Assembly: GCA_016758965.1 (NCBI GenBank)
Contig: JAEPRB010000017.1
Location: forward strand, 248,001 to 312,000
Source: Circinella minor
Lineage: Eukaryota > Mucoromycota > Mucoromycetes > Mucorales > Lichtheimiaceae
DNA: 64,000 nt
Direction of reading: 5' to 3'
The position numbers were made by a program, and so were the translations under genes. The notes below the pieces were generated by a model. That model was not told the DNA's origin. It saw nothing but the letters and a program-made list of their open reading frames with translations, and did no database searches. Below are positions 35,990-50,263 of the stretch, piece by piece; within the stretch, counting starts at the first letter, position 1, and the number at the start of each line of letters is the position of its first letter.

Positions 35990-38900
35990 AAGGAGGTTAT
36001 GGGAAGAATATTAACAGAAAAGAATAATTTTACTGAAAGCTCTGGAAGACGGCGTGAGGAAGACAATGACGAGACGTTAGGAAGAAGAAGATAATAATGA
36101 TAAAGCAATATAAATACAACAGTGTAATAAAACAATTTTAGCGAGAAATGTTTTATTTATTATTTATAAAGTTAAACTTTCTATCATATAAATATATAAA
36201 TATTAGCTAACCAATTATAGTATTCCCTATATATACGTACGCTTATGTACATATATTATTAGTTTTTTTTCTTATATATATATATATATAAATAATATAT
36301 TTATATCTGAACAAAAATCTCATCCACTTTTTGAAATAAGCAGGACTTGATCGCTTTTCACACTGTCGTTTAATGAACAAAAACGATTATCCATAATAAC
36401 CATTTTTTGTTATGTAGTATAATAATTATCATTTGGTGTGGAAAACAAGTAGATAAATCGCGGTTCTTTATATATATTATTGAGCTGAAATAAGTAGAAA
36501 GCACTAAATTGGATCTATATAGCTTTTTCGGAGAAGAGAGGAATACGTAGTACAATTTTAAATCCTTATATTTAGTTGCAACAAAAAAATAAATGAATAA
36601 TAACTAATATAAAAAAAACACGATTATCACAAAACCTTATAATAGTAATTTTGAACAGTAAAACAACGTAACCTTAAAATATAATAATATCAAAGTTGAT
36701 CAGTCAGTTGTATAGGTTAAAATTTATATTTATTAAATAAAAGACTAAAATGACCTTCGCCAATGGGAATGTGGTCACTTCCTTGCTGTACAAAATGGAT
36801 TGACAGCTATACGTACACAAAAGAGTGAAAAATTATCAACTTAAAAACCCCTAATTGAGGGGAAAAGTTAAACTACTAGTGGGGGATGGGGGAGGATAAT
36901 AGCTAAGTATAAGGTGGAAACGTGGAAGAATAGTAAGTTGTATAGCTATTGGTTTTTTCCTATGATCCGCGACCAAATTATTAGGAAAAATCAGTATAAT
37001 AGCCGACTTCTTGTAACATTTCTATAGTAAGCTACGTATCATTTTTTTTAGCTACACACGTAGAAAGAATAGACGAATTGTGTGCAATTCCAATTAACCT
37101 TATTAGTAAATAAAGTTAATACAATAGTAAGACTAAATAGATCAAAGGTTACATAATGTTAATATGTAGACTTAATGAATTACTCTACTACTATATGTTG
37201 TGTAGTAACTTAATTTAACAACGAGAATGCAGATTTTCAGCAAGACTATAAAATATCAGATATTGTTGAGTAACCCACAACATATGATCGAATCCTGACA
37301 CAATGTACTGTATTGTTTAAACTACAAAAAAGAAACCATCGATCTTCTATTTGATTGTAATGACATTTTGTAGTAATTCATTATTAACTATGCATAAGTA
37401 TGTCAAAATTATACATCATATTGTTTTTAGCATTTATAAGTAAGCCGCTTAAAATATCAAAATTATAATAGCAATATATTATAACAATGCTCAAATTTAT
37501 TGGTTCCTATATGAGGTGTAACATGACAAAAAAAGGGTATATAACATTTGGTTCAAATTTCGTGTGTGTAAAGAAGATAAATCTCAGCACAATGGATGAA
37601 TATACTGTATGAAAAACAAGCAATGGGGAGGGAAAAAAAGAACGATATTAGGAAAAAGAATGTTGTTTTATCTATTATGGTATGGGTTACAAATACTGAA
37701 AACAAACTATTAGAAGATGAGGAGGGGATGTGGGAATTGTACAGATTTATTTTATCTTATTTTAGCAAAAAACAAAAGCAGACGATGAGAAGAATGGATA
37801 AAAGAAGACAGCTTCTCTCTATCTTTATGCCGAGCATTGAGTCTCTTCTTTTTCTGTACGCAATATAATTAATTCAGTAGGTAAACCGTAGTACATAATA
37901 CAGTAAAAGCTACTATTATATTTTTTCTTGTTAAAATCATGTTAAAATGTATTATAAAGGAAAGCAATCAGATTATTAATGTTACTATTGCGTAATTCTA
38001 CATTTTTTTTACTATCATTATTATCACCACCACCGTCAACACCCACGAGTTCCACTTGAATAATAGAGTACCCAATAAAATAGGAAAACACGTGTTTTAT
38101 CTTTGAAACTGGACGAATAAAATTGCATTACGGTATGGGATTAAGAAAATGTGACGACTCAAATCAAAATTTCATTACTATCCAAAAAGTACTCTTTTTT
38201 TATTTGATATGTAGTAACAATAATAATAATATAAAAGCAATATCACATCTGCTAGTAGCGGTAATCAATATTGTATATGTTTCATAGGTATTATGGCCGG
38301 ATTATAATAATACATCAGTATGTAATAAAAATAATAACTGAAGGAAATGCGACATGAACATGTTAGTTTTTTGTTACTGAATTAATAATCGATTTATCAG
38401 CCATGATGACACATATCAATTCGACATAAATAATATCATTATATTATTGTTATTATAAGTTAGCGATATGTATGTTAAAAATGTATAATGTATCATACAA
38501 AATGTAGAAGAATTACCAAACCAATTATCCAAGCATTCTTGTTGCAGTCTTGTTTTTTTTCTTTAACCTAATCTTCGATAAGCATTTAAACTAGACAAAG
38601 TTTATGCATGTCATCTATTTTTAATATTATAAAAATTATATTGATTGGCTCATGAGCAAATAAATATGTCAATAAGTAATCAGAAGAAGAAAAAAAAAAG
38701 TCAGCTAATCGTCTGATAGTTGTACGAAAAAAAAAGTTTTTTCTTCTTAATTCCAAAATAAGATATAAAGAATAATAAAGAAAATAAACATCTTGTCGTT
38801 TTATATATGAAGTGACAAAGAAGTCTAAAATTGTAATATTGCTTTTTTTTTTTGCCAAGAGTTTTAATATAATGTAATGTTTAATCATTTGAATACTGAA

Positions 38901-40744
38901 CCAGTTTTATAATATTTCTCTCTCTCTCTCTCTCTCTTTGTTTTGTTTTATTCTCATTGAGCGGATATTTTTTTCTGTTCAATTACTTGCTTAAAATGGA
39001 TTAGAAATTTTGGCGGGTTAAAAACTTTCATCAAAAATTTATAAATATACTTCTTTTCCTGCCCGTGCGTAAGAATATTCTTTTCTACTATTGTGTTTCC
39101 ATTACTTTAAATGATAAATGTGACACATAAACTCTTTTTATTTTAAGAAAAAATGTTTATCATGAACGTGTAAATAAATATCTATCAAGAATTATAATTG
39201 CTACATAATAGATAAAAAAAATAGACAATGATAGTGATGTCATGGCAATTACTTTTGTTTCCTAATGAGCTTTTATAAATATATAATAATGACTTTCGTC
39301 GGACCCAACGGAATCCCTCACAAAAGAGGGTAGATTACTATGATATGTATGTTATGCCTCGTTCACCTGACAGTTAGTAAATGGATCATGTGGATGACTA
39401 GAAGTGAACTTGCAAATTAGCGGGGTAAAAGACTTATTAAGCAACGTTCCATGCTTAATACGTTAAAAAATGTGATACGGAACCGGGGTTGTTGTTGTTT
39501 TTTATTGCAACACATGATGTATTTTTTTTTTCGATGGTTGTACGATTCGAATAATAATCTTTCATACCAATCAATCATTTTATAATAAATCGCTATACAA
39601 AGAAAGAATCATTTCTATTCAAAAGAAGAAAAAAAGTGGGGGAGAGGAAAAGGTTCGTATAAACATATTTCGTATGCTTTTTTTGTACGAGCACGAGCCT
39701 TATTTTCGAGAATGGCACAATACAACGGGATCGATCTGTCGTACAGTTGTATTGCTCAAATAAGTAAAGACGTAAATAAAGAAAGGAAGAGCGAAAGAAA
39801 AAGAAAGACCAAAAAGAAATGATAGAATAACATTGATATAAAAGAATCAGTGCGCAGCGCAAAGAAAAAAAAAACGATCTCTGATTTCGGTCTTTAACCT
39901 TATAAAGAAAAAATTATATATCGATTTTTATTGCTTCAGATTTCAATTAAAAGAGGTACAAAAGAAACATTTTGTGTCCTTTCTTTATTAAGTAGCTAGT
40001 AGTGGGTTTCTTTAAGTATTAGTACTGATATTATTACTATTATGTAAAAAAAAATATAATTATTGTTTTTATTATTTCATTATAAACCTAAATACAAACA
40101 CAACAGCATCATCCATTAATTTCTCATATTATTATTTTCTTTCTTCCCAGTTTGTCATGTGGAGAAATTAGAGAACCGTGTAAGTAAAACATATACTTTT
40201 TTTTCTGGTATTCTATATATGCTTACAATGTAAAAAGAAAGCGATATAATGGTGATGATGATAAAGATAAATGATTATGTGCGATGTATGCATGTGCATG
40301 CTTCAAAAAAAATCAGTTTCAGTCTCTTATACACAGCAGACAGATACTTTTAACGCACACATAATCATATTATAACATTAGAGTTAAAACCCGGTGGATT
40401 CGGTGGTACAATCTTGTTTTTATTACTATGGCAGCAGAGCCACTCAAAAACTTATCTCTCCCCCCATTAAACATATTATAGCAAAAAAAAAAAAATCTAT
40501 ATAAGGGACAGGTTAGGGGCTGGGATTGGTGACACCAAGTAAAGGATGGTCTTTTGGCTATTGCTATTGGAGATGTTTCAAATCGCAAGGTTCAACGAAA
40601 AGGATGCGTGTTCAATGGGTTCCCATTACCAAAAGGACGGACGGGTTTGGTTCCATGTCAACTCTCCTTCTCCTCTTTCCTCTCTTCTCTTTCTCTCTCT
40701 CTTTCTCTCTCTCTCTTTTTTTTTTTCTTTATTTTTATTTCTTT

Positions 40745-40785
<41 letters not shown>

Positions 40786-41542
40786 TTTTTTTTTTTTTTC
40801 AAAACTTTTTTTTTTGTTCTTTCTTTTAAACTTCTTTCAACTTAACTTTTTGGTTCATGTCCGACAAGTAAAATAAAAGGTTGCTTTTTTTCTTTCTAAA
40901 AACGCTATCGTGCCCACAACATATAAATAAATAGTGCCAATTTAAGAGGAAACAAGCTTGTAGGTATTGCAGTGCAGCTCTTTTATTATTGTTATTACTA
41001 TTCTTACTCCCCCAAAAAAAATGACTTTTACTCCCCCACGCGCATTTTTGCTTCTTTAGAATTCACTAAAGCTTTTTTTTTTCAACCTCTTTTATTTTGA
41101 CAGGACAGAAATAATAATAATACTTTGGCGGTATATCAGTAGATTAATAACGAAAAATAATAACGAAAGAGAGATAGATATAGTTTATATAAAACAACAA
41201 CGATAACAACAACCCTCAACGTTATCTTTATATAAAAAAAAGGAAAAAAAAAGCTTGCGGTGGTAGCGAGTTAACCTGCCAACAATAACTATAATATAAC
41301 AATCAAAAAGATAATACATGGAATATATATAATAGATTATATCTAATATATTCATATATCTGGATCTCTTTTTTACAAGTTTTATTTTTTCTTTACCATA
41401 TTACAATATATATACTCTTTATATAAATAACAACAACAGCACCAACAGCAACAATAACAATAATAATAATAACAAGAACTCGTCGTTATCTTGTTTCTTA
41501 AAATAACAGTCTTTACTTTCTCACGAAACATTCAAATTCTCA
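35990..41542. other. Gene-poor region of about 5.5 kb
   Basis: AT-rich sequence in which I find no protein family, tRNA or clear repeat family. A (CT)n run lies at 38918-38937. From about 40640 to 40800 there is a very CT-rich and T-rich tract, then a leader with CAACAACAGC words before the FAR1-type gene. Moderate G+C at 40500-40660 next to this tract makes a promoter there plausible. Confidence 0.45.
40675..40800 (+). repeat. (CT)n/(T)n tract upstream of the FAR1-type gene
   Basis: Runs of CT dinucleotides (40681-40720 and 40746-40780) joined by T runs. Such pyrimidine tracts are usual in fungal promoters and leaders and mark the likely transcription start region of the next gene, about 750 bp before its ATG. 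Confidence 0.8.
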
Positions 41543-44038
41543 ATGTCAAACGAATCAACAGAAGCATTACCAGAATCATCGACTACGGCAGCAACAGCAG
41601 ATAATAACAATATACAAGGAGAACCAAGTTCAGACGGACCGGTAAAGATTTAAACAATGTGAATTGATAAAGAGAAAGAAATGAAAAGAAAGAGAAGAAG
41701 AGAAAAGAAAAAAAAAAGATAATAAAAGGACACTTTACAGTAAACTTAATATTTTTTTTTTCTATTTTTTTTTTTTTCATATATAGCTCACACCTTTTTA
41801 TGAACAACTTTTAAATGTTTCTTTCCCAGATAGTGTAACAGCAATCGAACACTGTCGTGATCTTTGTGCTCAATTTGGTTTTACTGTCAAACAAGAAGCA
41901 AGTACACATCGAGTAAGCCTATCATCACTAGTGTATACCTTTTTCATATACATATATACTTAAATAATTTATAATCCATGCTTTTTATTTAGAATATTTA
42001 TGTATATTGTTCAAGAGAAGGTCTTCCAGACTCTTTACGTAATCCAAAAGCAAATCCAAAAAGAAAACGACCTTCAAAACGTTGTGATTGTCGTTGGCGT
42101 GTTGTTCTTTATGAATCTAATGGTCATTGGGAATTTCGTAAATCATTAAATCCAGATGCAGCCAAACATAACCACGAGCTTATGCGACCTGAAGATATTG
42201 ACCGTAACTGGCCTAAAAAGGTCATTGATTTGATTTATGAATTGGCACGCACTAATTTACCTACGTCCGATATTCGTTCAAAAGTACAACAAGAATTTCC
42301 AAATATCAGTTGGAATGAACGACGGTTTTATAATCGATTATCTGAAGAAAGACAAAAGATTAAGCATCGTGAAGCTGCTGTACGAGCACGACATTTGACC
42401 GAAGTATGGAGTCGTGTATGTATGGCTGCAGCCGGTAACGAAGAGCTTTCAGGTTATGTTGAAAATGAAATCACAAAGGTCCTTTATCAAACGTGCCAAA
42501 TGGCAAAATTGGACTCTAATTCTTTGCATTCTCCAATGTTCGCCGGCGAGCAGCAGGAGGAACAACAACAGCAAAATGAATCACAATCTTCTTCTATATC
42601 GGAAGCATCATCATCAAATACACCTCAACTTTCCGTAAGCAAATCATGACATAATTTAATTATTTTTATTATTGACAACATTTACTCTTTTTATTTATTG
42701 AAGCACTGCGGAAATCTTGTTCAAAAACTAACGTATACTCACATGTATATATATTTATAGAGGTTAGGAACTATTGATATGACACCTTCTCCATTAGCAA
42801 CAGCAGGGAAAAAAGCACCAGGAGGTTCAAACCGTGGTCAACGAAAAGGGTCACAATCTAAGCAAAAGACATCTATAGCAGCAGGTCCTACAGCCATAAC
42901 AACGGCAACTACGTTCCCGACAACGACTTCGGCTATGACAACGGCATCTTCAATTGTTAGTAAACCGCCTGACCCACCTAAAGGTTTTACCACTGTAGTT
43001 ATTCCACAAGCTACCTATTTTGTAAAAATACACAGTCAACGTGTTGCCAATGAAATTCAGTTAACACGAAATCCTCGAAGGTCTAGATCAATTTCAACAT
43101 CTGAAGAAGCTATCTCTAATAGCAGTGATATTATGCCCCCCGCTCGAAAATTATCAAGACGATCTACTGGTACACCAAATGCTTATCCTGGACAACAGAC
43201 TATACGACCTGCACCACCACATCACCATCATCATCAATCATCATCACCTGATATAAATGTAATAAATCGAATGCAACATTCATCCATTCCAACTTCTGTA
43301 CAACATCAACAGCAGCATACGGAGCAACAAAGGTCATCCATGTTAGATGCACAACACCAACAACAGTCATCAACCAATTTCGTGTATCATACTGGATATG
43401 ATAATCAAGGCATACCCATACAATCAACTATTCCTGGTTATGAATTTCATCGATTTCATCAATCTTATAATATGTCACCTACAACACCTCAAGGATCACA
43501 GCAAGGAACAGGAGGTTTTGCACCACCACCGCAACCGCCTCCTAGTGGACAGGAACAAACTCACGATAATACGATGCAACCCTCATTGCAATCTTTTAAT
43601 CCTTCGAATTCTGTTGTCCGAACTACTAACGAGCCGACAATACATCCCGCACTTCAATCTAATCCGGTAACGACGCACAGGCCACCACCTACGGCTACCA
43701 TGAGACGCGATTCCGCACAAGGGATGTATCCATCATTAGTTTCTGCTCCTGGTGTATATCAATTAGCTGCAGCAGCAGCTGTGGTAACATCTCGTGAAGA
43801 AGAAATGCGTCAGCAACAGCAACAGCAGCAGCAGCAACAAGAATCATCACCCCAACAACAAAATCAACAAGAGGTTATTGATAGTAGGGATCGTAATATA
43901 TATTTACATCAACACTCTGAACAACAACAACAGCAGCAGCAACAGAATAATCCAATCATAGCATCATATCAAGCAAGTCATGCACCTGATACACCCATGC
44001 CAGGACGGGAACATCATGATTCTGAATCATCTCATTAA
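41543..44038 (+). CDS. FAR1-type (WRKY-GCM1 superfamily) DNA-binding protein
   Basis: Four exons (41543-41641, 41787-41912, 41993-42634, 42761-44038) join in frame to 714 residues. After an acidic, Thr/Ala-rich start, FPDSVTAIEHCRDLCAQFGF opens the FAR1-type zinc-binding domain. It continues IYVYCSREG, a basic stretch NPKANPKRKRPSKRCDCRW, and the His pair LNPDAAKHNHEL (Cys, Cys-x-Cys, His-x-His ligands). Next is a helical stretch (WPKKVIDLIYELARTNLPTS, FPNISWNERRFYNRLSEERQ), as in fungal FAR1-like regulators such as Aft-related and MULE-derived factors. The rest (residues 250-714) is low complexity: Ser/Thr, His and two polyglutamine runs. Nuclear DNA binding is expected; target genes cannot be told. 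The domain derives from Mutator-like transposases, but no transposase part is present here. The start ATG is supported by the CT-rich leader and CAACA-rich 5' sequence. Confidence 0.82.
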
Positions 44039-47000
44039 GCTCTCTTTCATCACCACTCTCCTGTCACAAACAGTTTGAGCAGGAAAAAAAAAGCAACAAA
44101 AAGAAAAAAAATATTATATCTATTTGCTCATTTTCTTTTTTAAATTCATGGCAAAAAAAAAAAAAAAAGAAAGAGAAAAGGAGGGATTGTATTATTCTTA
44201 TTGTAAAGAGGATGGATGAACAAAAAAAAAAACTACTACACAGTGTGATATAATTATTAGGGGCAATGTAACAAAAATTTGTTTCATATCTTTTTATATA
44301 GATATTTGTATTATGAACTTTTATTATTTTTATGTTGTAATATGTGTATATGAAAAAATGGATAAAAAGAGAGAGAGAATATCATGATATTATATTGTTG
44401 GGAGTTTTGTCCTTTTTTTTTGTGTTGAAGATTTATATATTTTTTATATTATTAAAAAACTTCCATATGTAATTTATATCAGGTTTTCTTTTTGTATGCG
44501 TATTGGGTTGAAAATGAGTTGGCTTTCATCTTTGTATAATGGAATCATTACATCGGATATCTCCATATCATTGCTGACAGAAAAAGAAATGATGTATTCA
44601 GATTTGATAAAAGTTAACTAGTATATATGAACTTCTATTGGGTTAATGACAGTTCATCGTCATCTATTTAATCAAGATAAACAAGAGACTTTATTGTGTG
44701 TCTTGTACTACATCAGAAGATGGGTACCTTTAAAAGATGTCAAAACCTCTTTCCTGTCAATAATTTTATTACTACGTATGTAACGCAAAACGGTAAAAAT
44801 CTAGACAAAATTATTCATGTGAATTCCACACAAAAATGATCATGGGAATGATGCATTTATTCGACTTTACAAACATGACAAAACATTTGTGTATATTGTG
44901 TATCTGTACTTACTGTGTACAGTATCATATTTTTTTTTGTCTCTCCAATAACTATGAATTGTTATGAAATTTCTTTGTTACACAATACGTCTTTTTTTAG
45001 ACAACTTGCTTTTATATATTAGGAGAAATTAACGTTATGTCATTTATACACTTTTTTTGCTGATCAAAATAGCACGCATGAGTACTGCAACGTATAGGAT
45101 TTATAGAACAAGTGTTTATATTATATTGATCGGTTATCGCTCAATGAGTTTTCTTTCTCAATAAACAGACAAGCACGTTGTTTCACAATAACAAGGTTTT
45201 ATTTCAATAGGAATTTTTGTTTCTTATTATTAATACCTCGTTATATTTTGCATATAGATTCATTTAATTAATAAGTATATATTGTAGATATATGAACTAT
45301 GCTATTAGTACTGCTGTAAATATTTTAAATTGCAATCAAACTACGTACTGTGGACTAATACTGGTGCTATGTATATAGGGCTGTTCACAAGCAATTTTTT
45401 TTTTGAAAGTTATCCAACACATAAATCCTATAAATCGAACTATGAGCGTGGTCATACGTAGTACAAAAAATATTCATTACTGTCGAATGGGGCCACTTAA
45501 GAAGACAGACAGTTCCATTATTATTGTTGAAGTTATGAGATATAAATGGAAAAAAAAAAAAAGAAAACAGAAATTAATTTGGAATAAAGAAAGAAGTGAT
45601 GGCGTGATCTATATATTGGGTAACAAAAGCAATCTAAGAAAAAAGATCGATTGATTTTTTTCCCCCCACCATTTTTTAATTTGCGAGTCTAATAATTAAT
45701 AAAAAACGATTTTTAAAAGTGTGATTATATGTATCCAGTTTTGTAGAAGTGCAATTGTTGAGAAAATATTTCATGTATAAAAATCAAATGTAATAAAGAA
45801 GTCTGTATATAATTTTATCATATTATATGTCAAGAAATGCTTAAAATCTCATTAATGTTATGATCTTTTAACAGATATTGGAAAAGACAGTAGTAGTAGT
45901 AATAGCAGTATTGTGAGTGAAACACGTGTATAATTTTATTTTTTTTCTATAATACGTACGTACGTAAAGTAAAATGATATACTATTTCTCTTTTGCCATG
46001 TTGAACCAAATTTTGCTAACTTCTCTCTACATTTTTAAAAGACTGTTGCATATTTCATATAAATTGGACTATACAAGCTGTCACCAAGATGGGATATAAT
46101 AAATAGTCAACGCGTGTCCTCCTGTACTATACTTTTTTTTTTTACAAAATAAAAACTGCATAATATACTCAATCATAAGAAAAAAAGCACACCCCAACCT
46201 TTTTTTTTTTATTATGATCTATCGTTGAAAATTTTGGTCATAGCATTTATACGTAGTAGCTTTCTATATCTTTGACCTCTTGAATTATTATTATCGGAAT
46301 TCTGATATAAAATTAATTGCTTGCTCCTTTGAATTCAACAGTATACAAAGAAGGAGATAATCATTAAAGTGATAAAAAGAAATAGGGAAAAGAAGGAGAA
46401 ACCTCAAGTGAATAATAATAAGTTAAAATCCCACGTTAAAATTGTTGTTATTCATTTAAAAAGCATATGGGATAAAATTTAAGCAAAGCGGACCGTTAAT
46501 CCCATTAAGGTGTTAGGGGTGGGGTTCCAGGAACAGGTTTCATAAAGCAAAAAAGATAGTGCCAAATGTGTAACTAATTTTTGAGTGGGGATTGAAACAA
46601 ATATTGGATGAACGAATGAGGTAAAAAAACGATTATCTGAGTTGTTGTGAGTGGATTCAAATTAAAAAAAAAATAAAGGAGATCTTCCTTTCCCCAACAC
46701 AAAACGAAGGGGTCTGTGTGTGTGAGAGAGAGAAAGAGATAGAGATAGAGAGGGGCAGTAGTTAAGCACATGTCATATATAATAATCTAAATGCTATTGC
46801 TAAGAATATAATAAGAGAGTGTATAAGAAAAAAAAAACAATCGGGTGATTATCCATTCTTCAGCTTATTCCAAATCAAGTTTAAAAAACATTATGCTATA
46901 CACCCCGCGAGTTTGGATGTAACCTTTATATATTAAAAAGGGTGCGAGTTTTCAAAAAAGCACAAGTCTTTTTATACGAGAAAAAATAAAGTGACATCTT

Positions 47001-47070
47001 AACTCGCTTCTTTTCACTTCATTTCACTTTTCTTCTTTCTCTTCTAATTACACTAATTCAAAACCAAATC
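44039..47070. other. Intergenic, about 3 kb without a gene
   Basis: Starts with the A-rich 3' flank of the FAR1-type gene. The middle is AT-rich without recognisable genes. The last 200 bases before the alcohol oxidase start hold TTTATATATTAAAAAGG (46925-46941) and a CT-rich leader (47005-47045), which fit a core promoter. Confidence 0.45.
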
Positions 47071-49593
47071 ATGACAGATCCCAACCGAAGCATTGTCGCT
47101 CCAGCTTTTGAATTAAGTGAAGATCAGCTTGCTGTCTTGACAGCTACCATGGATACCTTCGTGGCGCAACTTAATGACAAAGAAGTTCAAGAAATGATTG
47201 AACAGCTTTGTGGCCATGACAACAGCATTCATACACCCGAAGATATCAAGGAATTTGCCAAATTATCCAACACTGGCATGGATAGTTTACCTCACATCAA
47301 AGCATTTTTAAACCGTGCTCTTGCTGCTGATAAACGTCAAGAATTAGCCATGATTTTGTCTCTGTTATCCAAGCGCGCTGGTTCATTGGTCCTGACAGGT
47401 CATTATAAACCTTTCCAAGATTTATCTCGTGAAGAACGCGAAAAAGTTGTTTTGAAATGGAAGAATTCATATATTCCTCAACTCCGTTTGTTGTACAAAC
47501 TTTTCTTTTCTACTTCTTGTCATCCTACTTACGGTGCTAAGGGTAGTGAATTACATCGTGGTATGCTCTATAATGTCAGTCACACTGAATCTCAAGACAA
47601 ACCTGCCCCAAAAGAACGTTATGAAATGCTTAAATATGAAGATTTAGTTCCTGAAACTAAATTCGATGCTATCGTGGTTGGTAGCGGTGCTGGCGGTGGT
47701 AAGTGTAAAAAAAAATTATGTGCTATATATAATATATATATATATTAAAGTTTGATTGATGCGAAATGTGAAGGGAGGCACAGTCGTTTACACTAAAAAT
47801 GGTTAAGAGCTAACCAATTTTTATAATTTTTTTGTAACAAAGGTGTAACCGCTGCTGAACTTGCAAAGGCGGGTAAATCCGTTTTGGTCATTGAAAAGGG
47901 TGTCTATTACCACGAGGACGAAATGGAAATGGTTGAATCTAACGCTTTTGCCAGTATGTATGAATATGGCGGTTTCTTCTCTACTTTTGAAGGAGCTATC
48001 AATGTTTTAGCAGGTAGTGTTTTTGGTGGAGGAACTACTGTTAACTGGTCTGCTTCTCTTAAGGTAAATTATTAAACATTTATAAACATTAAATAACTAT
48101 TTATAATAATAATAACAATCTAAACTTTATTTTTATAATATAGCTTCAACATTATGTACGCGAGGAGTGGGCAAAACAAGGCTTATCTCATTTTGTTTCT
48201 CCCAAGGTAAATATTATCAACCATTACTAAATATAACATACATATATATATATATATATATATTCATCAATCTAACATTTTATATGTGTATATTTTAGTT
48301 TTCTCGTGATTTGGACCGTGTTTTTGAGCGTATCGGTGCAAGCACTGCCGGTATCAAGCATAATGGTCCCAATAGCCTTCTTATCAAAGGTTGTCAGTAA
48401 GTACAACAAATGTTTCAGCTTTTTTTTTATAAAAAAATTAGTAAAAAAAAAACTTATTTTTAATTATTATTACTTTTATAACTATTGTCATTTAAAGAGA
48501 ACTTGGTTATCATGTTGCTGATATTCCCCAAAACACCGGTGGAATTGATCATCAATGTAACTTTTGCTTTGCAGGTTGTAAAGATGGTATCAAAAACAGT
48601 ACTATGAACGCATGGCTTCGTGATGCCAAGGCACATGGCGCAAAATTCTTGGATCGCTCCAAGGTGACTCGTGTCTTGGTCGAAAAAGGACACGCCGTTG
48701 GTGTTGAAGTCATTGTCAACTATGATAAGAAAGTGACTATTCGGGCAGATCAAGTCATTGTTGCTGCCGGTTCCCTTCATACTCCTAATATTTTGGCCCG
48801 TTCTGGCTTGACCAATAAGAACATTGGTCAGAATTTGCGTTTGCATCCATGCAGTATCACCTTTGGCTTCTTTGATCAAAACATTGACTGTTTTGAAGGT
48901 TCTATCATGACCGCTGTTAGTAATGTAGCTGAAAATACTGATAATGGAGGTTATGGCGCCAAGATTGAAGTGCCTTGTTTGCATCCTGGTAGTTACTCGA
49001 CCGTTTTGCCATGGCGAAGTGCTGCTAACCACAAGTCCTTAATGGCTAGATATCGCAAGTGTGCACCCATGTTGATTTTGTCGCGTGATAAGAATTCCAA
49101 GGGTATCGTTCGTACTGATAATAAAGGTAATATGGTCGTTGATTATGCTCTTTCTAACCATGACCGCAATTCGATTTTGGTCGGTATCATTCGCTCCCTT
49201 CAAATCTTGTGTGCTTCTGGTGCTCGTGAATTGCATACAGGTCAGTTTGGTGTCGATCCATTTATTTTCAACAAGGATGAAGAATCACGTGTAGATAATC
49301 CACGATTTGAAGAATGGTTGAAGAAAGTACGCAAGTATGGTTTGCCACAGGATGGTGCTGGTATTTTCTGTGCACATCAAATGGGTTCATGCCGTATGGG
49401 TATTTCTCCCAAGATTTCGGTTGCTAAACCTACTGGTGAAACTTGGGAAACGAAGAATCTGTATATTTCGGATGCTTCCTTGTTCCCTACTGCTTCTGGT
49501 GTAAATCCCATGGTTACCACTGAAGCTATTGCTCTTCATGTTGCTGACAGTATCATTAAGAGCTCTACTGGTTCAGCTGCATCTAAGCTCTAA
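47071..49593 (+). CDS. Long-chain fatty alcohol oxidase (GMC family), peroxisomal
   Basis: Oxidises long-chain alcohols to aldehydes with O2, using FAD; part of omega-oxidation and wax/alkane use. Exons 47071-47698, 47843-48063, 48144-48206, 48299-48396 and 48498-49593 join to 701 residues, a normal length for fungal Fao/plant FAO. A helical N-terminal domain of about 190 residues is followed by the FAD motif FDAIVVGSGAGGGVTAAELA, then VLVIEKGVYY, GSVFGGGTTVNWSASLK, the Cys-rich HQCNFCFAGCKDG, VIVAAGSLHTPNILARSGL (GMC signature 2), LHPCSITFGFF and the C-terminal AHQMGSCRMG and ASGVNPMVTT holding the catalytic His/Asn region. The protein ends in SKL, a classic PTS1 signal, so it should act in peroxisomes. 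Start codon is preceded by a TATA-like and CT-rich leader. Codon choice suggests good expression. Confidence 0.95.
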
Positions 49594-50263
49594 AGCAAAC
49601 GAACAAAAATTATATTTACATATACGCTTATTTGTATAAAAATACCCCTCTGTTTTTTTTAATTTATTTGTTTCTGAATTCACACACACACACACACACA
49701 CACAAATTCAATAATATTATTATATTGTATATCGCCATAATATACAAATTTGTTTTAACTTTTTTTTTGTTTCTGTGTACAATTTTTTTCGTTGTTATTA
49801 TAAGAATGAATGCTAGAATTGACTAAAAAAAGATAACATACACAACAAAAAAAAGTAAGTTAAGATATAAAAAAACGAGATAATAAAGGAAAAAAAAGAG
49901 AGAGAGAGAAAGGATGAAGCTGAGAGCGAGTAAAGAAAGATTTGAAGAAAAATATGAAATATGAACAAGATAGGGGGCTTTTTTTGTGATGATTATATGA
50001 TTGAAAGTTTGTGTGCGGATGCGTATGTGTTTGTGTGTGTGCGAACAGAGAGAGAAAAAGAGAAACGGTTAAATCATCCACATATTTTTTTTATCCAAAT
50101 ATATATATTCAAGTCATATACGTGTCTTATTTATATATACTCGACAAATATATATAAATATAAGAATACATAAAATGATATGTGTTTATCTGTAAAATAA
50201 CGTGAGAAAGGGTAGAGAGAAAGAGAGGGAAAGAAAGAGGATAAAAAAAAGTATAGAGTTTCA
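49594..50263. other. Intergenic between convergent genes
   Basis: Contains a (CA)12 microsatellite at 49681-49704, AG-rich runs (49890-49910, 50210-50240) and a TA-rich stretch. It is the joined 3' flank of the alcohol oxidase (+) and FHA (-) genes. Confidence 0.6.

Noticed and set aside
37596..37868. 90-residue plus-strand frame in the gene-poor region
   Set aside because: Composition follows AT-rich background, no promoter-like leader or family signal.
40326..40345. AGTCTCTTATACACAGCAG resembles the mosaic end used in sequencing library kits
   Set aside because: Only part matches and the flanks are normal for the region; chance match.
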